Assembly (NCBI RefSeq): GCF_028009165.1
Contig: NC_079244.1
Span: 3,782,001 to 3,846,000 of the forward strand
Direction: 5' to 3'
Length of the DNA: 64,000 nt
From: Akanthomyces muscarius
Taxonomy: Eukaryota > Ascomycota > Sordariomycetes > Hypocreales > Cordycipitaceae
Positions 12,101-24,114 of the stretch are shown here, piece by piece (positions within the stretch are counted from its first letter, which is position 1; each line of letters begins with the position of its first letter). The notes beneath the pieces were generated by a model. The model saw only the letters and a program-made list of their open reading frames with translations. It was not told the origin of the DNA and searched no databases. A program made the translations under genes and the position numbers.

Positions 12101-12717
12101 GCGAGGCGGGCGAGCAGCCGCGCACAGTGATAGAAGCGACGGTGATTGGGCCTGACGCACATGTTCTGCCTGGCGGCTATATTAACCGTAAGCTGACAGG
12201 ATCAAGCAAGGAGCAGGCAACCCATCTAGGCCAATGACGAGTCTTATTATGCAGATAAGTCAATATTATACATAGCCGCTTCGAAATCTGCCTTGGTTTG
12301 CGCGATCAGTAATATGCTGGCGCGAAAGCGTCTGCTGCAACCTGCCAAGTTGGCGTCTGTATGCGTACAGTAACGTTAGTTACAGAGCTGGACGCTGGCG
12401 TAGGTACCTACTGTAGCGAGTAGCGCTGGTGACAGTTTCATCGCTCAAAATCGCGTGCAGGCTCAGGAGCAAATAAAAGGGTCGATTACATAGGAAACAA
12501 TTAGGTCTGGTCAGAGCTTTGGTGTTGTTTTCTCCCGCGACATATTTGTTGTATACTGTAAAGGCAGCTAGCTGTGCGGGAATCAAGCTGGAAGAAAAGT
12601 GGTGGTGGGCTTCCCTGATAGCCCGCCGCCCCGCGTCACGACCTCGACAGCCAGTAAACATGCAACCGCCATCTTCACGGTATCATAACCTACATTGCAA
12701 CTGCAACTGCCATCACC
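9167..12717. other. Long gene-poor region
   Basis: About 3.5 kb without a supported gene on either strand. Open frames are short, overlap on both strands and lack domains, signal peptides or plausible splicing. The right part (about 12400-12410) contains a TAGGTACC-type motif that recurs in other spacers of the window. The left end includes the promoter of the repeat precursor gene. A non-coding RNA cannot be excluded. Confidence 0.5.
9347..9356 (-). promoter_or_regulatory. Possible TATA-like element of the repeat precursor gene
   Basis: The minus strand reads TATTAAAAAG about 180 nt upstream of the first candidate start codon (9166). The position fits a core promoter, but no transcript start is known. 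Confidence 0.3.
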
Positions 12718-13533
12718 ATGGACATCTCGACACCGACGATTCCCGCCAGAAAGCAAGCTTTTCTCGCTGCGCAGACTACTCTCCTCTCGCAGCCTGTTAC
12801 GCCGTCTCGTGCCTGGCGCGCTACAAACGACGCGTCCAATACGCCCATTCGTCGACGGCTGGTCGATGATGCCGTCTTTGAGTTCAACCGGATTGTCGAG
12901 GAGCATTGCCAGCGCGCGTATGCGCCTCAAGTCAGCCGCAATCTGGCGGAGCGGATTAGTACCATCTACATCGGGCAGATGGACCGTCGAGAAGGCGGCG
13001 CCAATGACGTGGACGGGGGCGTCGGGAAGGAAGTCGATCTGAGTGAGTCTCGCGCAAACGCAGCAATCGATTGCTGTTACTGATTTTTTTCCTTCGCTGC
13101 TGAAGCCAACGATGGTACGATTGAGTCACTCCCATTTTCTTGGCCGTCAGGGAGAGAAGCCGCAGCCAAGCCTGAGGATGCGCAGGCCTACGCCCGGTCC
13201 GTCACCCGCCTTGTCGAACTCGGCAAGCAGCGACAACAAGTTCAGCTCCGCATGGAAAAGCTCCGCCGGCTGCAATCCGCTGTTGAACCGCTGCGTACGT
13301 CGGAGTCAGGCCAGGGCGTACAAGAAAATCTCGTCACCCGTAGCGGTGCTGTGGAAAGGGAGTTGGCAAAGATGCGCGGCCTGCTCGATCGCGTCGCCGG
13401 GCGTGTTGACGGCTTTCGAGATGCCAGCGCCAGCTCGCGGTCGCGAGATGTGGTCGATTTGGGAGAGCTGCGAACGGCGAGGAAGAGGGCCGTGGACGAT
13501 TTCTTGGCTGATACCAAGGTGTTTCCGGCATGA
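12718..13533 (+). CDS. fta4: Kinetochore Sim4-complex subunit Fta4 (CENP-U-like)
   Basis: Predicted 250 residues from two exons (12718-13042, 13106-13533) with a 63-nt GT-AG intron. Splicing joins VGKEVDL to TNDGTIESLPFSWPS in one frame. The N-terminus has the Fta4 hallmark: a segment ending LLSQPVTPSRAW, then LVDDAVFEFNRIVEEHCQRAY and SPQV-like text with AERISTIY. The C-terminal half is helical and Lys/Arg/Glu-rich (about 150-230), as expected for a coiled-coil inner-kinetochore protein. Fta4 belongs to the Sim4/COMA-type complex that links centromeric chromatin to the outer kinetochore. The length matches the family. The domain match is made by eye from motif pattern, so it is strong but not certain. 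Confidence 0.8.
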
Positions 13534-15298
13534 GAGCTAACGGAGCAAACACCAATCTACTTTGCACGCTACGTCAGATTTACATCGCGCGAGGGGTTTC
13601 GCAACGCTTTGTTTCAACTCGATGATGGCTGGCTCTGATCCCTCTGCAGGAAGGCGCCGGCCGCCTTGCAAGAACTGCCCGATGGCAATCAGGCACTTTT
13701 GCACGGTTGAAACTGCTGACAGCTTTCGCTATACGCAACGTAGATGCGGTGTCACTACAGTGACGCGACGCAGTTTATTATGGGCTGACCCTGGGTTCAT
13801 TCAGCTACGATGCCGACTGCACTTGGGGATGACAAATGCAGACTTGGATAGAAATCGATCGGACAGACTGCCAGAGGATTCATTCCGTTCCGCATACAAG
13901 GGTAAGATCTGGATTTTGGGTCGTGGCGTCGATATCAAAGACACGCTTGGTCGTTTGTGGCGAGGTTTAGCGAGTCTGGTCGTAGCCAGCTTCTGTCCTC
14001 CAATCAACGTCGCGCCTTGTCCTTGTGAGCCAAGCCGTCTCCAGTGCTGAACGAAAGGGTCAAAGACGCCATGGCCACCGTGCTGGGCTTAATACAGGCA
14101 ATCATTCCTATCCCTGCTCATGTCTGTGATGTGCTTTCTGGACTATTACTCTGTCCATGCTGCATGTGCGCGCTGTCAGGCGAGTGCGATTCGCAATGTC
14201 GCAGCCAACCGATTACCTAGTTCCCGCCGGCGGTCAGCTACCCTTCGGGTGGTAGCCCACTGGTACAAATACATACTGCAAAGAGCGCAGCATTACAATC
14301 AAATGTACGTCCTTGGTGGAGTTTACCTGCACCCAAACTCAAATCTCCGGTGTGCCCCGACGTGTCATGCAACATGGTGGAAGCAGCCATCAGCTAACCA
14401 CCAAGCCACAGACACAGCAGCAGCATCACCACAATGCAGTAATTACCTTGTATCCCCCCGCCCACACAGCCGGTGCATTTAAATACACACCAACGCTACC
14501 CCTTTCTTTGTATCTTTGGAGCTTGTCTCGCCCAATCTTCCGTGCCAGGGCTTATGAAAGCTTATGCTGACCTTTTCGCTTACGCTGGCCCGCCATTCGT
14601 CGCCGATCGTCAACACTCTTGAAGCTTGCAGCTACCGCTCGGCTCGAGGCAAGACAACAACAGGACGCGCAATCAAATTGAAAACTGTTGGCTCCTTCTC
14701 TGAGCCTCCGGATGCTTGTCGCCCGCCCGGTTTTTCTGTCAGGCCAGGAAAAGATTGAGTCGAATATTATATATATCCTTTGATCCGGTCGTTTCGCCTC
14801 TCCGACCTCTGTGCGCCCCAATCATTTCGCCAAACCCCTTGTCAGCTGCGTCTGTATTGTATTACCCGCCGCACACATTTCGGCATTGCTATTTCCATCT
14901 CGCAGAAATTATTGGCTGCACATCCCAGCTGTCACGCCTCTCGCTAACCTATCCCGTCTGTTGTCGCTGACTTCCTGGCTGTCTTTGCCGACATATTGGC
15001 GCCCGGCCTTAGACGCCACGGCTTCCGCCTCTTGGTCAATTGGCGTTGCACGGTAACACTTATGTACTCTCGTGTAAATGCTTGAGCTGAATCACTCATA
15101 GGAGTATTATCCAGGCTTTTCTCGTGCCATACATCGGCTTTTGTGCATCCTCGCCGGTCTTATTTAGACCTCGCCTCGGTACCGGCCTCTCACTCGCCTT
15201 ACGTTATCATCTACATATCATATTAGCTTCAGATTCCATCCTGTTTCCGCAATCACCTACATCTTGATCCATCTCAAGCTGACAAGACTGGCTTCAAG
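13534..15298. other. Intergenic region upstream of the carotenoid oxygenase gene
   Basis: No gene is supported in these 1.76 kb. Pyrimidine-rich stretches at about 14500-14800 and 15150-15290 look like promoter and 5' UTR of the gene starting at 15299. Confidence 0.5.
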
Positions 15299-17081
15299 AT
15301 GGCTCTCAACGGTCCAGGTCTTGCCTTGCGCAGGGCTACTGATGAAGGCGAAGACGTGGCCGACTTTCGAAATAACAGACTTCAAGAAGGCTGGAAAGAA
15401 TGGCCAAATGAAGCCGGGGTAAGTATTAGCCCAGTTTTTGATTTCCCGCGCTTACATTATCTAATAGTTTGAGGGCCTTGAGGAGCATCGCGGGCCGATT
15501 GAGCTGAGAGTTAAAGGCTCAATTCCAGAATGGGCTGCGGGCGCACTCTACCGCACCGGGCCTGGCCAGAGTTCTGTTGAGACTGACTCCAAAGGCACTT
15601 ACAACATCAGCCACTGGTTCGACGGCCTCGCTCACAGTCACAAATTCGATATTGTCCCGCCCGCCACGCCGGGCGGCCAGACATCAGTTGTGTACTCTTC
15701 GCGGCGGCAATCCGAGAGGCTGGAACAGCACATCAAAGAAAGAGGCAGGCGAACTACTCCCTCATTTGGTCAGCGTGCTGATCCATGCATGGGCATTTTC
15801 TCAAAGGCCATGGGAATCTTTGCTCCTCGCGACCAATACAATAACAACGTCGTGCTGCTGCCAAACTTCCCAGGCATTGACAAAGACCGCAAGCCTACAA
15901 ACCAGACTGGTCACCATCCCGGACTAGACAATCTGTACATTAGCACTGATACAGCTGGTCTGCAAAAGGTCGATCCGCAAACTCTTGAGCCGCTAGGCTA
16001 TACCGATCAGTCAAGCCTGCACCCGGAACTAAAGGGTCCGCTCTCGTGCGCGCACGCGCAGCGGGATCCCGAGAACGGCGATCTGTACAACTACAACCTC
16101 GAGTTTGGCCGGTTTGCGACTTACCGCTTTTTTCGTGTCAGCGCCGCGACGGGCAAAACAGAAATCTTTGCTACGGTGTCGGAGCCTAGTGTCGCTCCGG
16201 CCTACATTCACAGCTTCTTTCTGACACCCAACTACGTGGTGCTGTGTATTCCAACTACGCACCTTGCTTGGAATGGTATCAAGATTCTGTGGGAACAGAG
16301 TGTACTTGGTGCCATAAAGCCTTTTGACGAAAATACCCCTTGCCGTTGGCTTGTCGTCGATCGCAAAGGTGCCCGCGGCGTTGTTGCCCGCTTTTCTACT
16401 CCCGCGTCCTTCTTCTTCCATTCTGTCAACGCATTTGAGGAGACGATTCAAGATGAGAACAATGAGACGCGTACTGATCTCTCACTCGAGTATGTTCGTT
16501 ATGATAACACAGACATTCTCGAGACTCTGTACTATGAGGTTGTGACAGACAGAGATGACGCAGCGAAAAAGTTCTTCTTCACCGATGAGCGTTACAAGAA
16601 GGGCCACGTACGTCTCATGCGGTACCGCTTCCGCCTGCCGCTTAACGGTACACAGCAGACTGAGGAAGAAGCCCAAACTGCCGCCGGTGAGGAAGTGCTT
16701 TCGATCCCAGCCCCGCACTCTGGCGACCTGCCGATTATCAACCCACGGATGGTGCATAAGCCTCACCGCTACGTATATGGCGTGACAAGTCGTGGTATCA
16801 GCACATTCCTGGACGGCCTTGTCAAGACAGACGTACAGACACGCGAAGCGCTCATCTGGCGTGGAGACAAGGGACACACTCCTGGCGAGCCCATTTTTGT
16901 GGAGAGGCCCGGAGCGACAGAGGAGGATGACGGTGTATTGTTGAGTGTGGTGCTAGACGGTGTGTCCAAGACATCGTATTTGCTGTGCCTGGATGCAAAG
17001 TCGTTTGAGGAAGTAGGTAGGGCAGAGGCAGACTTTTCGATTGGCTTTGGTTTTCACGGGCACCACCAGAGCCAAGTGTAA
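15299..17081 (+). CDS. Carotenoid cleavage oxygenase (RPE65 family), CAO-2/CarT-like
   Basis: Predicted 577 residues from two exons (15299-15418, 15468-17081) with a 49-nt GT-AG intron. The protein is one RPE65-type propeller domain. All four iron-binding His are visible in their usual contexts: SCAHAQRDP (about residue 236), AYIHSFFLT (288), FFHSVNAFE (358) and FGFHGHHQ at the C-terminus (570). The opening, with GSIPEWAAGALYRTGPG and HWFDGLAHSHKF, matches the fungal apocarotenoid-forming group more than the stilbene-cleaving CAO-1 group. These enzymes split carotenoids such as torulene or beta-carotene with molecular oxygen. No carotenoid biosynthesis gene lies in this window, so the substrate is inferred. 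No signal peptide is seen. Confidence 0.88.
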
Positions 17082-17326
17082 AACAGAAGGGACGGCGAGC
17101 AGCTTTTACGGTTTTCTTTGGCACAATACGTTTGACAGAGGAAGATGATGGGCAAAGTATTTTTACGCGCCGTGTCGCATCTTTGGAAACGTGAAACGTG
17201 CAGCACAAATTTTACCGTTTCAACCACAGCAGCACAGGATAGAAACTTTCTGGTTATGAGATAAATAAAATTAGATTGATATCTACACGTAACATGTTGG
17301 TTAAGTAGGCGCGCTTTCTCTTGTTC

Positions 17327-18961
17327 TTAGAATATTCGCCATAGCGAATCCGATGGCTTTCCAAACTTGAACTGCCCATACCAGCGGCACAGTGGCCACA
17401 TGATAAGCAAACTGAGCGCCCAGACGCCGAAAAATCCAAACGCATTATCAATCACCTTGTCAGAGACGAGTACGCTTGAGGGTGCCTTCTGGTCAGTCTC
17501 GTGCCCAAAAAGGGTACACATGACCCAGCCTGTGACAAACACCACGGGCATATGCACGACGTAGAAGAAGAGGGACGTCGTGCCAAAGTCGAGGACGATG
17601 ACGAGCCACTTTCTCGCAAAGTTGACCGGAACCCTCCCAAGTGCTGCCAGGAGGAGGATGTTGGCCGCCAGCGTGAGCGCCCAAAAGGCCACATCCGGCG
17701 GGTACTTGATTGTGTAGAAAAATGCCGCGGGCGACACGAGATATTGGTTCCGCGTGGGGTGGGCCCTGTTTTCGGGCGTTTGCAGGCAGTTCTCGGAGAG
17801 ATTGCCAAAGTGCAGCAGCCGGGTGAGCACGAAGACGACGGCGAAGATGAGGCTCGCGCCGACGTGGCCAATCAAGTTGTAGGTCGAGCGCGCGCCGCTG
17901 ATGACGAGCCGGCCGTAGAGGACGCCGATAATAGCAAATGACAGCCACGCCAGAGGTGGGAACGCGGACAGCACGCCAGGCCCGTTAGCTTGCCAGAACC
18001 AGAGGTGCAGCCACCAGTACGTATCCATCTTTCTGTCGTCCCAGTCTGCAGCGGCGCTGGCAACGTCTGAGGTGCCCGACGTTGTTACGGCGCATTGGCC
18101 TTGGTCTTCCGAGAGCCAGATGTTCCAGAAGATAGTGACCACGCTCAGAACAGCAAGAAGCACGTTTTGTACATGCCACGATACTCTGGCGGCCTTTACT
18201 TCTGCGCTGCCCGTCTGCGGCCGTCCAGCGTGCAGGAGCGGCTGCTCGGCGTCGGAGTCGCTGTCGTGATTGCGCGCCGCGTCCTCGTCTGTGAACACAG
18301 TCCTAGTCAGGAACCCGGCGAGCTTCGTCTCCATCGCGTCGACGGCGAGCCAGAGAGCGCCCGCGAGAAAGTAGTCGACCGCCAGAGCAAAGAGCACAAT
18401 GTTGAGGAACCACACCTGGCCGGCCGTCAGGAGGACGCCGTGGGCCACCATGACGACGGTCAGCACCATCATGCGCAGCGCAAAGTAGCGGAGCAGCCGC
18501 GGCGCGCTCCAGCCCTGCGCCCGGCGCGAGCGGCCCAGGTACACGACGCCCATGCCGAGGAGCAGCGTGAAGCCCGGCGCGCAGAGATGGGTGAGCGACC
18601 GGACGAGGTACCCGGCGATGCGATTCCACTCGTCGACGGGCACGCCGTCCTGCTCCGCGTGCTTCCCGAGGCCGTGCTCCCACGGTCTCAGGGCTATGCC
18701 GAGATGGTCCATGGCCATGAACATCATGAGCAGGCCGCGCAGCAGGTCCGGCCCGAGGACCCGGGTCTGGAGCTTTCCGCCGGCAGCGGCGTGCTGGGCG
18801 GCCCCACGGCCGCTGGAGGTTTCATGCTGAATCGCATTGTAGCTCGGAAAAGAATTGTAATGCGGTACTGTGCTTCGTCGTCGGGATGCTTCTGCGGCGT
18901 TGTCGCGGGTGGCGGCGTGCCCGCCCGAGGAGCCGTTGCCGGCCGAGCCGTTGCGAGACAT
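17327..18961 (-). CDS. HGSNAT-like (DUF1624) multi-pass membrane protein
   Basis: Single exon, 544 residues from the ATG at 18961; the frame extends further upstream but that part opens at a TTG. A polar, low-complexity N-terminus of about 70 residues precedes the signature VLGPDLLRGLLMMFMAMDHLG, the first membrane segment typical of heparan-alpha-glucosaminide N-acetyltransferase-like proteins. Roughly eight to ten hydrophobic segments follow, split by an acidic cytosolic loop (about 230-270). In animals HGSNAT moves acetyl groups across the lysosomal membrane. Fungi keep family members of unclear function. It lies tail-to-tail with the carotenoid oxygenase gene, with about 245 nt between stops. 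A long plus-strand open frame across it (18095-19243) is antisense. Confidence 0.8.
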   Translation of the reverse strand: MSRNGSAGNGSSGGHAATRDNAAEASRRRSTVPHYNSFPSYNAIQHETSSGRGAAQHAAAGGKLQTRVLGPDLLRGLLMMFMAMDHLGIALRPWEHGLGKHAEQDGVPVDEWNRIAGYLVRSLTHLCAPGFTLLLGMGVVYLGRSRRAQGWSAPRLLRYFALRMMVLTVVMVAHGVLLTAGQVWFLNIVLFALAVDYFLAGALWLAVDAMETKLAGFLTRTVFTDEDAARNHDSDSDAEQPLLHAGRPQTGSAEVKAARVSWHVQNVLLAVLSVVTIFWNIWLSEDQGQCAVTTSGTSDVASAAADWDDRKMDTYWWLHLWFWQANGPGVLSAFPPLAWLSFAIIGVLYGRLVISGARSTYNLIGHVGASLIFAVVFVLTRLLHFGNLSENCLQTPENRAHPTRNQYLVSPAAFFYTIKYPPDVAFWALTLAANILLLAALGRVPVNFARKWLVIVLDFGTTSLFFYVVHMPVVFVTGWVMCTLFGHETDQKAPSSVLVSDKVIDNAFGFFGVWALSLLIMWPLCRWYGQFKFGKPSDSLWRIF

Positions 18962-19306
18962 GCGTTGGCCTTGGAGGCGGTGGTTTGCCAATGTGTAAGT
19001 CGCCAATGCGGCGCGATATGGAAGTGCACACGATCGCTTGTACGTGGTTATTTGCTCGCAAGGATTCAATTAATGACAGAAATGGGCTTTGCACTATTCA
19101 AGAAGATTGATTGGGGTTTTCACGCATTCGTCACTGAACGTGCCAACGGGTCCAGCGGACTTGCGAGCATCTCCGCAACCCGCAAGCCGCTAACAAGTTT
19201 GGGGTGGATAAGGAGTCTGGCCGTCGGAGAGTTTGATTTGTAACAACAAACTAGCTTAAACAAGTTAACCTTTTCTAGACCTCTAGTGTTGTCGTTCCAT
19301 AACTAA
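18962..19306. other. Spacer between two minus-strand genes
   Basis: Short spacer that should include the 5' UTR and promoter of the HGSNAT-like gene and the 3' end of the amidohydrolase gene. Nothing else is seen. Confidence 0.5.
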
Positions 19307-20739
19307 TCAAGCCCGGGTGCCGCTTCCGCCCGAGTTCCTCATGTCATGCTCCCAGCTGCTCTTGATCTCGGCCAAGAAGCGTTGGTCGCGCAATGCGTCG
19401 ACAGCGACACCAGCGAGGCCCTTGGCCACGCGCAAGGCGCGCGCATACGATGCTTTGGTGCCCGCCGACTTGGCAAAGCCCGGGTTGTGCGGTCCTTGGC
19501 CGCCTTCACCCGCTTCGATTGCGTACGTGGGACTGATGGACGGCATGGCGTGGGACATATCGCCCTGATCGGTACTGGCTTGCGTCTTGCCGTTGGCGGC
19601 GTCCTTATCCGCGTCCGTCGCAATCGCATGGTCCTTGCCGAGCCCGTTGTAGTAGCGCGTAAATGCATTGGCCATAGGGCCATTGGAGATGTGGTTCTTG
19701 TAAGCGCCCAGATCAGTGATGGTGAGCTTTGCGCCGGTCGCGAGTGCACCGGCCCGGAAGCAGTTAACGACCTGCTCGCGCAGGATTTCCAGTCGCGGTG
19801 CCGAGTCGGCACGCACCGTGAATTCTCCGGCCGCGTACTTATGGATAATGTTGCTTGCGTCGCCGCCGTCGGTGATGTGGCCCTGGATGATCTCTCCGGG
19901 TATGATTTGCTGGCGCAGCATAGAGAAGTTGTTGTAGCCCTGCACCAAGGCATCGAGGGCGTTGATGCCGAGCCAGGGATTCGCGGCCGCATGCGCCGCC
20001 ACACCGAAATACTCAACCTTGAAGGTGGAGATGCCTGTCGTACCCATGCGTGCCGACGTTAAGGTAATACTAGGGTGTGAAATCAGACTCAAATCGACTC
20101 TGTAGTCTTCGTAGGCGCCAGCTTCAAGCAGCTTAATCTTGCCGCCCCCATCTAGTTTCGTCAATAAAGGAACGGTCCAGCCAAAGCTCGGGAGACTGCG
20201 TACTCTCTTCGGCAGGTGTCCCATAAAGAACAATTTTGCCAGGCAGCTTCTTGGCTACCATGACCTGGGCAGCAGCACTGGCGCCGACGACTGACGATGT
20301 TGCAATCAAGTTGTGGCCACAGGCGTGTCCAATTCCAGGCAAGCTGTCTATACATTGAGAATTAGCTAGTGGTCTCTCAATCAACCAATCCAATCCAATG
20401 CAACACACCATATTCAGCATTGAATGAAACCACCGGGCCAGGGATACCGCTGTCAAATTCCGCGATCCATGCAGTGTCAATGCCATATACAGATCTCTTG
20501 ACGGTCCAGCCCGGTTGCGCCTCCATAAAAGCCGTGAGTGCTTCGTGAGCAATGAATTCGTGCCAGGCGAGCTCCGGGTTTTCGTGAATCCGCTGGTTCA
20601 CTGGCCAAAAGTCAATGCCAATGGCGTCAACCGCTGCGTTGATGTCGGCGAGCGCCCCTGGTGCCTTGTCGATTTGCATTTTGTAGAGGGGTTCGTTCAT
20701 CTGATGTCCAGCGCAAAATTCGGGATTTATTAGTGCCAT
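19307..20739 (-). CDS. M20-family amidohydrolase (PM20D2/AbgB-like)
   Basis: Predicted 439 residues from three exons (20409-20739, 20204-20347, 19307-20151). The introns are 61 nt (20348-20408) and 52 nt (20152-20203), both GT-AG. Splicing restores two signature segments that are otherwise in different frames: EYDSLPGIGHACGHN (residues about 109-123, metal ligands Cys120 and His122) and YGTPAEENGGGKIKLLEAGAY (about 152-172, with catalytic and metal Glu157/158). A dimerisation segment with YFGVAAHAAANPWLGINALDA follows. Family members hydrolyse N-acyl or peptide amide bonds of small substrates using two metal ions. No signal peptide is seen, so it is cytosolic. The exact substrate is not predictable. 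A second ATG (MNEPLYKM, residue 14) is an alternative start. Confidence 0.88.
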
Positions 20740-22163
20740 AGATTGGTCATTTTTGAAGCGCTGCAGTAGGATCTCGCGCGGGGAACCTCCACAATCATGC
20801 GCGGGACATGGGCCGCGGGAATTGATGCCGCGGATGGCGCGACCGGGGAAATGTTGAATGCAGCATTGCGAGCTTTGGCCTTTTTTTCTCCTTCCAGTAT
20901 CGAGCTTCCTCCTTTAGACGGAGGCGATGCCATACGTCTTGATCCAGCGCAAAGTCTCTCGCAAGTTCACAACCTGACCATTATCAGGGAATATCTATAT
21001 CTATTGGGAGGCCATCTCCGGGCATAATTTCCAAGCTCATTTATTGATTTGTCCCTTGCATTGAATCCACCTGTAGCCCAGCCACTGCTAAGTGACCAGT
21101 CATAGTCGTGTCGGCTCCCCATTCCGTTGGGCTTGATGACAGTAACAGGATGCATTCGGGATTCATCAGCATGAGTATGAAGCGGCTCGTCCTCGATCAT
21201 GCACCTGCTCTTGTTGATATCCCTTCCGGTGCCCTATTGAGTTCCCCCTGTGCCACCGCTCTGATGTCTGTCAGCATCCGTCAGCCTACATGCCGGTACC
21301 CTGAGGGTTGTCGAGGGTGGGTTACTAGGTAGCACCCTAGCACGCCTGGATCCCCACTACCCTCAGCGCTCAGGCAAGTCAGGTACAATGACTGCCCTAG
21401 CTTGGAGGTCAACTACTGGTAGGTAACTAGTCAACTACACAGTTGATTTGATAATAATTAGTTGGGTGGGTGATGAGTAGATGGTCAATAATAACTACCG
21501 ACCAGCCCTGAGAGTCAGTCACGACTCACGACTCGCCAGTGACCGCTACAGTGGGCATCCCTCGAAATTCGCTGCCGGCGCAGACCCTCTCGTCACTTGT
21601 CAGCGGCGCTGAAATCACAGGCAGCTGTCAACTATCTGTGCTCCGGAAACCGGAAACGGGCCGCTCGGGTGAAATCATGCCCGGCAAACCAAACGCTGTC
21701 GATTTCGTCCGGTCGCAGCATCTGCATCATCCATGAAACCGCTGTTGCGCTTGCCGTGCAACCATCCTAGCCTGTGGCGCGTCTCAGCCATGCCGCTGGT
21801 CATGGGTCACGCCTGAATTCCAACTACCGTGCTGAGCTAACAACGGCTTCGATCCAGTCCGCGACCTGGCACTTTGGTCACTTCAAACTCTACCAAAGAC
21901 CTCACGCTGCGCCACGATACGATACGCCGTCCAAATTTGCTCTCCAGGGATACCGCGCACGCACAGCTCTCGATACTGAAACGCCCACTGCCCAAGCTTT
22001 CCTCTCCACGACGCAGGACCGCGCACCAGGCGCCATCATCACCAACTCGTCATCCCCCGCAGACGCTGCCGCGGGGCTAACCCAATCCATGGTCGCCCCC
22101 CGACTCGGCCTTCTCTCTGCGTGAGCCCTCCCCTCGCCGTCTCCAATCCAACAAGTGTTCGCC
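20740..22163. other. Divergent intergenic region
   Basis: About 1.4 kb between the divergent amidohydrolase and Zn2Cys6 regulator genes, so it holds both promoters. Runs of TAACTAG/TAGGTAACTAGT-like sequence occur around 21410-21445. No gene is seen. Confidence 0.5.
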
Positions 22164-23491
22164 ATGTCGCCCGATAGCTCTTCTTCGTCTTCTCCTCCCA
22201 ACTCGTCGGCGTCCCCCGAGGGCAGCGACGCCGCCGCCCGGTCCAGCGACACCTCTGTTGTCGCCAGCTCTCGAGGCGGCCGTCAGCCTCTAAGCCGGCG
22301 AGGCCATTTCAAGTCTCGAATGGGCTGCTTTAATTGCAAGAGACGTCGCGTCAAGTGCAACGAGCTGCGGCCGCAGTGCTCTCCGTGCCGCCGTCTCGCT
22401 CTCGACTGCTCCTATCCCCCCACGCCCACTCCCGCCGCGAGCCCTATACGCTCCAACCCATCCATGCTCTCTCTGGAGGACCTCCGCTTCTACCATCAAT
22501 TCATCACTACCGCCATTCCCCCTCTCCCAGTCAAGGCTGAGAGGGGATGGATGGAGTGCGCAGCCATGTCTCATGAGGTGCGTCCAGCCAGCCTGATCCG
22601 TAGTGGGAAGCACTAACAAACAGCAGTATGATTTTCTCGCACACGCTGTTCTTGGGCTCGGCGCCTCTCATCTTACACGCCACACCAATGCCGACTTCAA
22701 TTCGCAAGCGCTGCAGCACCGACTCGTGGCCATCAAGCAGGTAAACGAGCAGCTCAGTAACCCGCCCTCGAGTCAGCAGTCCTTGGACGCTATCCTCGCT
22801 GCTCTCTTTTGTCTCATTACGCAAGCCTCGCTAATTGACGATGGACTTGCCGATTATATGACCATTATTCGCGGTGGGCATCTTATTGTTATTGTCATCA
22901 TCGGCGACATGTCGAAATCAGTTTTTCCCGGCTTCACGGTTGAGGGGCACGACAGCATGTCCCAGCAGCTGACACGGGAAGATCAGCGCGACGATATGAC
23001 GGACATGAACAACTTTGCAGTGTCTCTACAGTTACTGGAGCCTTTGATACAAGCTCCCTATGAGCACAGATATTACGGGATGATGTTGCAGATACCTTAC
23101 GCCATGCAGCGATCATCTTTGGACGGTAAGCCGCTACCCTAACCTCTTTTATTCCAGAGCTTACAAGTCAGCGTGGAGGATGTTTTCGAATCTATTTCGA
23201 TTCCCGGCGACATTCAGCAACGAGGAATTTATTGAACTGGTTAACCCCGAAAACTACGGCTCTCGGCTGCTACTGATACACATGTTCCTCGTTGACTATG
23301 TCGTCGCCGCGATATGCCTCTCCCCAGATACCCCCATCAGAGCCCCTGCTCGGAAACATGTCATCATCAAGTGGGCCAGAAGCGCAACCTCCAGTATGCC
23401 GCAAGAATACAAACGCTACACGACGTGGATCGACAGCTACTGCGACAAGTTGGAACAGACGACAGATTGCCGCCACCTGTTTACTCCCTGA
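22164..23491 (+). CDS. Zn2Cys6 transcription factor (Upc2-like layout)
   Basis: Predicted 415 residues in three exons: 22164-22577, 22624-23125 and 23160-23491. A Ser-rich N-terminus precedes the binuclear zinc cluster MGCFNCKRRRVKCNELRPQC...C...C (about residues 53-82, all six Cys present). The next part, LSLEDLRFYHQFITTAIPPL, and the later LLIHMFLVDYVV resemble the fungal regulator type that includes Upc2 and other sterol or secondary-metabolism regulators. It probably binds DNA in the nucleus. Intron 1 (46-49 nt) ends at a CAGCAG tandem acceptor, so one Gln may be variably present. Intron 2 as required by the frame is only 34 nt, which is abnormally short and reported separately. The target genes are unknown. 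Confidence 0.78.
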
Positions 23492-24114
23492 CAGCCTCAG
23501 CGCAAGTTAACCCTCAGCAAGCGAAGCCTTGCGAGGCGCTTTAATTCCTGCCTGTCAATCTTTTACTATATAATTACACCTTTTGTATGCGTATCACCTA
23601 CAAAACGCCGCGAGAAAATAACACGTCCGCGGGGTAAAGGTCAGCGCAACGGCGGGGAAAAGCCGTGTCTCGGCAACGAGTGCATACGTCTGGAAAGCAG
23701 CACAGGCGATGGCGCACATGATAAACCTAAATATTGGATATAGGATATAATGTTGTAAATAATGATGAGCAAGCCTCAAATTCTATCATCGCAATACTCG
23801 GCTCCAGCGCGAAATTCTCGGACTGGGCACTGGTTTCGTCGCTGGTCGCAAAGTTGCCTCACGCGAGCAATAAGTAACCTCCACAGAATCGCATAAAACT
23901 ATAATGCAACAGTAGAATAGCATGAACCCCCTTGATGAGCTGGTTCCCTGCCGTATTCCTCATCTTCTGCGCCCACCACCGGCGGGGCGAGCCAGGGCGC
24001 AGCTCATGCAGTCCCGCACCCAAACGGGTCTTCACCGTAACATTCATAAGGGCTAATAAGAAACCCGCCGCCATCAGCTCCTCACAAGCTCATTCGAGCA
24101 AAAAGAGGTTACAT
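23492..24114. other. Intergenic region before the tRNA gene
   Basis: AT-rich spacer with the 3' UTR of the Zn2Cys6 gene and the 5' flank of the tRNA gene. No gene is seen. Confidence 0.5.

Noticed and set aside
12034..12237. 67-codon plus-strand open frame
   Set aside because: It opens at GTG, not ATG, and lacks features of a protein; in-frame ATGs follow but give only short peptides.
18095..19243. 382-codon open frame on the plus strand
   Set aside because: It lies antisense to the HGSNAT-like gene in GC-rich sequence and has no domain; codon-position effects of the real gene explain it.
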